Origin: Paracoccaceae bacterium
GTDB lineage: Bacteria > Pseudomonadota > Alphaproteobacteria > Rhodobacterales > Rhodobacteraceae
Direction of reading: 5' to 3'
NCBI GenBank assembly: GCA_016937725.1
Contig: JAFGVZ010000090.1
Location: 1-18,802, forward strand
Length of the DNA: 18,802 bases
Part shown: positions 13,944-18,802 of the stretch, piece after piece
How the letters are laid out: every line of letters starts with the position of its first letter
How positions within the stretch are numbered: position 1 is the first letter of the stretch
Program-made: the position numbers and the translations under genes
Notes under the pieces: generated by a model
What the model was told of the DNA's origin: nothing
Databases searched by the model: none
Seen by the model: the letters and a program-made list of their open reading frames with translations, nothing else

Positions 13944-15056
13944 TTAGCGCCGTGTAGCCAAAGCATCGTCCAGCACATCATGCAACAGGTCGCTTGGCAC
14001 ATCATCGCAAACAAACGCCGCGCCTATGTCGCGCGCAAGGATGAAGCGCAAGCGGCCATCCTGCACCTTTTTGTCCTGCCCCATCAGGGCAATCAGCGCA
14101 TCAGCACCCGGCAATTCGCCCGGAATATCGGCCAGATCCGTCGCCATACCCATGGAGCGCAGATGCGCGCGCACGCGGCTGGGGGTTTCTTGCGGGCAAA
14201 GACCCATCCGGGCGGACAGCTCGAACGCCAAAGCGCAACCGATCGCCACGCCTTCGCCATGCAGCAGGCGGTCGGAATAGCCTGTCGCCGCTTCCAAAGC
14301 ATGGCAAAACGTATGGCCAAGGTTCAAAAGCGCGCGGTCGCCCTGTTCGGTCTCATCCCGCACAACGATCTCTGCCTTCATCTGGACCGAGCGGTGCACG
14401 GCATATTGGCGCAAACCAGGGTCACCCGCGGCCAATGCAGGGCCATTCGCTTCCAGCCAGTCGAAAAACGCGGCATCGCCCAGCAGCCCGTATTTCACCA
14501 CCTCGCCATAGCCCGCAAGGAAATCGCGGGCGGGCAAAGTGCCCAGCAGGTCAATATCGGCCAGCACTAGGCTGGGCTGGTGGAACGCGCCCACAAGGTT
14601 CTTGCCGTGGCGCGTGTTGATCCCGGTCTTGCCGCCCACGGAACTGTCCACCTGCGCCAGAAGCGAGGTTGGCACCTGCACGAAGCGCACGCCACGCCGC
14701 AGCACGGCGGCGGCAAAGCCCGCCAGATCGCCAATAACACCACCGCCCAAGGCCATTATCAGATCGCGGCGTTCGACCTTTTCGTCCAGAAGCCATTCGA
14801 CCGACTGCGTCAGGCCCGCCCAGTTCTTCGTGCCCTCGCCCGGTTCCAGCGCCAGCGCAGAGCTGGAGATTTCACCCAAGGCGCGCTGGACCGCGTCCAG
14901 ATGCAGGCCCGCGACGCGGCTCTCTGTCAGGATCGCCACGCGGTTGCGTTTCAGATGCGGGGCAAGGTAGCGCGGCGCATCGGCCAAAAGCCCCCGTCCG
15001 ATGACCACGTCATAAGCGCGGTCGCCCAAGGGCACATGGACAATCTGAACGCTCAT
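13944..15056 (-). CDS. aroB: 3-dehydroquinate synthase
   Basis: Second step of the shikimate pathway: cyclises DAHP to 3-dehydroquinate, using NAD+ and a divalent metal. The 370-residue protein carries the NAD-binding GGGVIGDLAGFAA (104-116), VPTSLLAQVDSSVGGKTGIN (128-147) with the conserved Lys143, GKNLVGAFHQP with Lys152, and the metal-site stretches GYGEVVKYGL, LLNLGHTFCHALE and HGEGVAIG. Length and motifs are complete. The ATG overlaps the aroK TGA as ATGA, so translation is coupled to aroK. Confidence 0.98.
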   Translation of the reverse strand: MSVQIVHVPLGDRAYDVVIGRGLLADAPRYLAPHLKRNRVAILTESRVAGLHLDAVQRALGEISSSALALEPGEGTKNWAGLTQSVEWLLDEKVERRDLIMALGGGVIGDLAGFAAAVLRRGVRFVQVPTSLLAQVDSSVGGKTGINTRHGKNLVGAFHQPSLVLADIDLLGTLPARDFLAGYGEVVKYGLLGDAAFFDWLEANGPALAAGDPGLRQYAVHRSVQMKAEIVVRDETEQGDRALLNLGHTFCHALEAATGYSDRLLHGEGVAIGCALAFELSARMGLCPQETPSRVRAHLRSMGMATDLADIPGELPGADALIALMGQDKKVQDGRLRFILARDIGAAFVCDDVPSDLLHDVLDDALATRR

Positions 15057-15640
15057 GCGGAGTATCCTTCCAAGACATCGGGGCGGGTGCCAAGTTGCTC
15101 AATCACCACGCGGGCCATATCGGCAATGGAATAGGCCGGGTCGGCAGTGGCGACCAGATCGGCCTGCTCATAAAACGGCGTGCGGTCGTCCAGCAGGCGC
15201 GCAAGCGTTCCGCGCGGGTCATCATTTTGCAGCAAGGGGCGGGTGTTCTTGGTCCGCACGCGCGACCATAACAGATCCAGATCGGCGCGCAGCCAGACCG
15301 ACACGCCATCTTCGTGGATGCGCTGGCGTGTTTCCGCCCGCAAGAACGCCCCGCCGCCCACCGAAAGAATGGCGGGCGTGCCGTGCAGCAGGCGGGCAAT
15401 CACCTCTGCCTCGCGGTCGCGAAAGAACGCCTCGCCGTCGCGGGCGAAAATCTCGGCAATGCTCATCTGCGCAGCGGCGACGATTTCTTCATCCGAATCG
15501 CGGAACGGCACGCCCAGCACCTGCGCGACGTGCTTGCCGATCGCGGTCTTGCCCGCGCCCATCATGCCGACCAGCACCACGGTCTTGTGCAGTTTCATGC
15601 CGAATGCGCCCTTGTGATCTGCACGGGTCCAAGTTTTCAT
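15053..15640 (-). CDS. aroK: Shikimate kinase
   Basis: Phosphorylates shikimate at the 3-position with ATP. VVLVGMMGAGKTAIG is the P-loop (Walker A), DSDEEI (near residue 48 of the long form) carries the Mg/shikimate acidic residues, FFRDRE holds the substrate Arg, and LSVGGGAFLR is the shikimate-binding glycine loop. TRPLLQNDD belongs to the LID. The start is uncertain: ATG at 15640 gives 195 residues and ATG at 15598 (MKLHKTV) gives 181; neither has a strong RBS and both fit the family. It overlaps aroB by four bases and is divergent from the small membrane peptide gene, so its promoter should lie in the 15641-15744 gap, where I saw no convincing boxes. Confidence 0.96.
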   Translation of the reverse strand: MKTWTRADHKGAFGMKLHKTVVLVGMMGAGKTAIGKHVAQVLGVPFRDSDEEIVAAAQMSIAEIFARDGEAFFRDREAEVIARLLHGTPAILSVGGGAFLRAETRQRIHEDGVSVWLRADLDLLWSRVRTKNTRPLLQNDDPRGTLARLLDDRTPFYEQADLVATADPAYSIADMARVVIEQLGTRPDVLEGYSA

Positions 15641-15744
15641 GGCCTGTGCTTGCTATGTCGTGATATTGCGACCAAGACGAAAGGAAAACCCCCAAGACGG
15701 TCCCCGTCGCCAAGAAGGGGCAACCGGAAGGCACGAACAGGCTT

Positions 15745-15879
15745 ATGAAATATCTCTTTCGACTGATCCTTATCCTTGTGGTCCTCGCGGCCATCGCGAT
15801 TGTGGCCTATGCCTATATCGGGGATATGTCGCCCGTGCGCGCGCCGGTCACGGAACCGATAGAGTTGGAGGCACGCTAG
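15745..15879 (+). CDS. Small single-span membrane protein (44 aa)
   Basis: Encodes a 44-residue peptide: MKYLFRLILI, then a hydrophobic segment to about residue 25, then a short polar tail DMSPVRAPVTEPIELEAR. The positive N-terminus suggests the tail faces the periplasm, as a signal anchor. Its TAG is two bases before the ATG of the secreted solenoid protein, and the GGAGG serving that gene lies inside this one, so the pair is probably coupled. I recall near-identical short proteins at this position in other Rhodobacterales, between aroK and a Xer recombinase gene, but no function. No other gene is visible between aroK and this start. Confidence 0.72.
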   Translation: MKYLFRLILILVVLAAIAIVAYAYIGDMSPVRAPVTEPIELEAR

Positions 15880-15881
15880 CC

Positions 15882-17411
15882 ATGCGCGTGGCCGGACTGG
15901 CGCTTGCCCTGTGCCTGCCGGGGGTTGCCATGGCGCAGCAAAATGCGCCGCTCTCGGCCATAGACTGGCTGGAGCAAGCCTTGACCCAGCCCATAGGCCC
16001 GTCCGCACCCAGCCGCGCGCCTCAGACGGTTCCAGTGGCGCCCGCCGCTCCGATTGTATCGCGCCCTCTGGAACAGGCAACATTGGACAGCACAGGCTTG
16101 TTTTCGGCATCCCGTATCGGTCTGCCGCGAGAGTTATGGGGGCAAACGCCGGTTGCGGTTCTGGCCGAAGGGATCGCGGCGCTGGATGCAAATATGGTGC
16201 CAGCGGCACAGCGTATGCTGGTGCGGCTTCTGACTGCCGAATTTGCCCCTCCGCTTCTGGCCGAGGGGGACGCCCCCGGTGCGCTGCTTTTGGCCCGTTT
16301 GGACAAGCTGATCGAAATTGGCGCGCTGGAACAGGCCAGCCAGTTGATTGAAGGCGCGCCCACACAGACCGCGGCCCTGAACACCCGCGCTTTCGACATT
16401 GCCTTGTTGTTGGGCGAAGAGGACCGCGCCTGCGCCCGACTGGAAGGCCAGTTGGCAGGCACAAGCGGGGAAGCCGCGCGCATTTTCTGCCTTGCACGGC
16501 GCGGGGAATGGCAATCGGCCTATGCCTCACTTGGTGCGGCGCGTGCGCTTGGCGCGATAGACAGTGCCGAAGCCCAACTTCTAGAGCGATTCCTGGAAGA
16601 AGAAGACGCTGAACACAGCCTGCCGCCGCCGCAACGTCTATCACCGATGGGGTGGCGCGTGCTGGAAGCTTTGGGCGAATCTGTTGGCACCAGCACTTTG
16701 CCGGTGGCCTTTGCCCATGCTGATCTGCGCGGCACAAGCGGATGGCGCGCCCAGATTGATGCCGCCGAACGCCTGACCCGCACGGGTGTCATGCAGCCCG
16801 AGCGGCTGATGGGCATTTATAGCCAGCGGCGGGCCGCGGCCTCTGGCGGGGTGTGGGACCGGGTGCGCGCGGTGCAGGCTTTGGATGCGGCGCTGGTTGG
16901 GGCAGACACCGCAGCCATTGAAAGCGCCCTGCGCAGCGCGTGGCCACTGTTCGAGGCGGTGGAAATGGAAAGCGCCTTCGCCCGGATATTTGCAGAACGC
17001 TTGGCCGACCACAGTTTGACCGGTCCCGCCGCGCGGGTGCAATGGACCATGCTGCTTTTGGCCGAAACCCGGCTGGACCGCGCCGCAACCCTTGCGCCCG
17101 CCACCGCACAGAGCGCTTTGGCGCTGGCTTTGGCCAGTGGCGCAGCACTGCCGGACGCGCCTGTGCCGGGCTTTGGCCCCGCCATACAGGCCGCGTTCAA
17201 CACGACCGCCCTGCCCTCGCCCGAAAGCCTGTGGTTGGCGCAAGATGAGCATGGGCGCTTACTGCTGGACACGTTGGCGCTGATTGGCGATGCCAGCCAA
17301 GGCGACATGCTGGCGACGGAACAAAGCCTTGCCGCGCTGCTGGCCTTGGGGTTGGAGCGCGATGCGCGCCAGATCGCGGTGGAATTGCTGCTGTTGGAAC
17401 GGCGCGGCTAG
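15882..17411 (+). CDS. Secreted helical-repeat protein of unknown function
   Basis: A 509-residue protein with a clear signal peptide, MRVAGLALALCLPGVAMA, cut before QQNAP, so periplasmic. A Pro/Ala-rich linker (about 34-65) is followed by an almost wholly alpha-helical region with repeated short helix pairs such as AVLAEGIAALDANMVPAAQ and GALLLARLDKLIEIGALEQA, which resembles a TPR/SEL1-like solenoid; I see no catalytic motif. The frame is open from 15639, but ATG at 15882 gives the signal peptide and has GGAGG ten bases upstream. Such proteins are sometimes labelled antifreeze glycopeptide polyprotein, a name based on Ala/Pro content and not on function. It is followed two bases later by xerD. 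Confidence 0.85.
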   Translation: MRVAGLALALCLPGVAMAQQNAPLSAIDWLEQALTQPIGPSAPSRAPQTVPVAPAAPIVSRPLEQATLDSTGLFSASRIGLPRELWGQTPVAVLAEGIAALDANMVPAAQRMLVRLLTAEFAPPLLAEGDAPGALLLARLDKLIEIGALEQASQLIEGAPTQTAALNTRAFDIALLLGEEDRACARLEGQLAGTSGEAARIFCLARRGEWQSAYASLGAARALGAIDSAEAQLLERFLEEEDAEHSLPPPQRLSPMGWRVLEALGESVGTSTLPVAFAHADLRGTSGWRAQIDAAERLTRTGVMQPERLMGIYSQRRAAASGGVWDRVRAVQALDAALVGADTAAIESALRSAWPLFEAVEMESAFARIFAERLADHSLTGPAARVQWTMLLLAETRLDRAATLAPATAQSALALALASGAALPDAPVPGFGPAIQAAFNTTALPSPESLWLAQDEHGRLLLDTLALIGDASQGDMLATEQSLAALLALGLERDARQIAVELLLLERRG

Positions 17412-17413
17412 GG

Positions 17414-18343
17414 ATGCGAGAGTCAGCGCGCTGGATTTCAACCTTCCTTCAGGCCGCCGCCGCCGAGACCGGGGCTGCGCGCAACACGCAACTGGCCTAT
17501 GGGCGCGACCTGCGGGATTTTGCCGAGTGGTGCGCGCGCAAAGAGCTGGATTTCGCCACTCTGGCGCAAGACCAGATCGAAGCCTACTTGATAGATCTGG
17601 ACGCGCAAGGTCTGGCCAAGGCGACGCGGGCGCGGCGGCTGGCTTCGATCCGGCAGATGTTTCGCTTTGCCTATTCTGAGGGGTGGCGCGACAGTGACCC
17701 GGCCGCGCGGATTGCCGGGCCGGGCAAGGCCGCCAAACTGCCGCAAACGCTGTCCATGGCAGAGGTCGAGGCGCTGCTGAGTGCCGCCCGCCGCACGGGC
17801 CGGACCGAAGCTGATCGACTGCGCAACACCTGCCTGATGGAATTGCTCTACGCGACCGGCCTGCGCGTAACCGAATTGGTCAGCCTGCCGGTGAACGCGG
17901 TGCGGGGCGATCCGCGGATGATCTTGGTGAACGGCAAGGGTAACAAGGACCGGATGGTGCCCTTGTCGCAGCCCGCGCGCGCCGCGCTGACAGCATGGCT
18001 GGCCGAATGGGACCGGCAAGCCAGCGCCCTGCGCGCGCAGCGCAAACCCGAACCCAAGGCGCTGTTCCCGTCACGCGGCAAGGCCGGGCACCTAAGCCGC
18101 GTGGGGTTTTTCCTGACATTAAAAGAGATGGCGATTGCGGCGGGTCTGGACCCCGCGCGCGTTAGCCCGCATGTGCTGCGGCACGCCTTCGCCACGCATC
18201 TGCTGCAAGGCGGGGCCGATCTGCGCGCGATCCAGACGCTTCTGGGCCATGCCGATATTGGCACGACAGAGATTTACACGCATGTGCTCGACGAGCGGCT
18301 TAAAGCGCTGGTGCTGGACCACCACCCGCTTTCCGAGCCATGA
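17414..18343 (+). CDS. xerD: Tyrosine recombinase XerD (or XerC)
   Basis: Site-specific recombinase that resolves chromosome dimers at dif together with its partner and FtsK. The 309-residue protein has the N-terminal SAM-like core-binding domain (about 5-90) and the C-terminal catalytic domain. All catalytic residues are visible: Arg151 (ATGLRVTEL), Lys175 (VNGKGNKDR), His253 and Arg256 (SPHVLRHAF), His279 (LLGHADI) and Tyr288 (EIYTHV). Its length and lack of surrounding mobile DNA argue for a housekeeping Xer and against an integrase. XerD is preferred from overall likeness in this order, but XerC cannot be excluded without alignment. The ATG is two bases after the upstream stop; the 3' end overlaps lpxB by 44 bp on the opposite strand. 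Confidence 0.88.
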   Translation: MRESARWISTFLQAAAAETGAARNTQLAYGRDLRDFAEWCARKELDFATLAQDQIEAYLIDLDAQGLAKATRARRLASIRQMFRFAYSEGWRDSDPAARIAGPGKAAKLPQTLSMAEVEALLSAARRTGRTEADRLRNTCLMELLYATGLRVTELVSLPVNAVRGDPRMILVNGKGNKDRMVPLSQPARAALTAWLAEWDRQASALRAQRKPEPKALFPSRGKAGHLSRVGFFLTLKEMAIAAGLDPARVSPHVLRHAFATHLLQGGADLRAIQTLLGHADIGTTEIYTHVLDERLKALVLDHHPLSEP

Positions 18344-18802
18344 ATGCAAGGCAGGACGCCGCCGCGCGATGCCCCGGCTTCTCCCCGCCTTGCCCCAACC
18401 GTTCCATCGTCAGGCGCATCGCGTCGCGTTGGGCAGCTTGTTGGGCGGGATCGTCCAAAAGCGCCCGCAAATGTCGGGCAAGGTTTTCTGCCGTGCAGTC
18501 GCGCCCCAAACATTCCGGCACCGCGCGGGTTTCAGACACAAGGTTGACCAACGTCACCGTGTCTAGCTTGATAAGTCGCTCGGCAATGCGCTGGGTGAGC
18601 CATGACATATCGTATCCAATAACCATCGGTGTGTTATTTGCCGCCAGTTCCAAGCTGACCGTGCCCGAGGCCGCCAGCGCGACATCCGCTGCGCGAAACG
18701 CCGCGCGTTTTTGCGCGGGGTCGGTCAACACCTGCGCCGAGATGGGCCACGCGGCCACTTGTGCGCGCATATGCTCGGCTTGCGCCGCGACCGTTGGCAC
18801 CA
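18300..18802 (-). CDS. lpxB: Lipid-A-disaccharide synthase, C-terminal part, cut by the window edge
   Basis: Joins UDP-2,3-diacylglucosamine and lipid X to make the lipid A disaccharide at the inner membrane. The visible 166 or so residues include LAASGTVSLELAANNTPMV (about 43-61) and IGYDMSWLTQRIAERLIK, with NLVSETRAVPE further on, the typical C-terminal glycosyltransferase (GT19) stretches. The N-terminal part lies beyond 18802, so the start is not seen. The TAA at 18300-18302 places the last 14 residues (about KAGGGPAPAL) opposite the end of xerD, giving a convergent 44-bp overlap with no room for a terminator. Confidence 0.93.
   Translation of the reverse strand, partial: VPTVAAQAEHMRAQVAAWPISAQVLTDPAQKRAAFRAADVALAASGTVSLELAANNTPMVIGYDMSWLTQRIAERLIKLDTVTLVNLVSETRAVPECLGRDCTAENLARHLRALLDDPAQQAAQRDAMRLTMERLGQGGEKPGHRAAASCLAFMARKAGGGPAPAL

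Noticed and set aside
15637..16737. A 366-codon open frame on the minus strand
   Set aside because: It lies antisense to the small membrane peptide and the secreted helical protein, both of which have signal or membrane segments and sound starts; its own translation is low-complexity and unrecognisable.
17414..18343. The tyrosine recombinase as a sign of an integrated element
   Set aside because: No tRNA, att repeat, phage or transfer genes lie nearby; the protein is a Xer-type housekeeping recombinase between conserved chromosomal genes.

Overview
The window looks like an ordinary, densely packed piece of chromosome from an alphaproteobacterium, most likely a member of the Rhodobacterales (Rhodobacteraceae/Roseobacter group). 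The reasons are the high GC content, short intergenic gaps, many ATGA-type start/stop overlaps, and protein sequences that resemble that order throughout: a 590-residue acyl-CoA dehydrogenase beside a MerR regulator, an aroK-aroB pair, and a 44-residue membrane peptide plus a periplasmic solenoid protein before a Xer recombinase. I saw no phage, transposase, CRISPR array, toxin-antitoxin pair, rRNA or tRNA. I assigned everything by reading translations, without any database search.

Layout. (1) 1-2932, minus strand: a beta-oxidation operon, merR - acyl-CoA dehydrogenase - small conserved protein - thiolase (cut by the window edge). Its promoter at 2986-3015 carries a near-perfect 16-bp palindrome between the -35 and -10 boxes, the usual MerR-family arrangement. 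(2) 3092-5311, plus strand: two hotdog thioesterases and a MATE exporter, tightly coupled and divergent from the beta-oxidation operon. (3) 5377-7809, minus strand: two Lrp/AsnC regulators, a DUF952 protein and pyrD. A two-hairpin intergenic repeat occurs twice, once on each side of this block's middle genes. (4) 7940-8962: ilvC, divergent from one Lrp gene, with AT-rich inverted repeats between them and a strong terminator after it. (5) 9073-12648, plus strand: a DUF2254 membrane protein, an Xaa-Pro aminopeptidase and a DUF427 protein. (6) 12608-13885: a frameshifted cupin pseudogene, a small TTG-started conserved gene and a DUF3833 lipoprotein. (7) 13944-15640, minus strand: aroK-aroB of the shikimate pathway. 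(8) 15745-18343, plus strand: a small membrane peptide, a secreted helical-repeat protein and xerD, which overlaps the 3' end of a convergent, partial lpxB.

How it fits together: the window mostly holds housekeeping metabolism (fatty or branched-chain acyl-CoA breakdown, pyrimidine, branched-chain and aromatic amino-acid synthesis, lipid A) plus local regulators. I did not find a convincing new biological system. The most useful leads are regulatory DNA (the MerR operator, the Lrp/ilvC spacer and the inverted repeats before the thiolase), the two-copy intergenic hairpin element, and the cupin gene with two opposite frameshifts.
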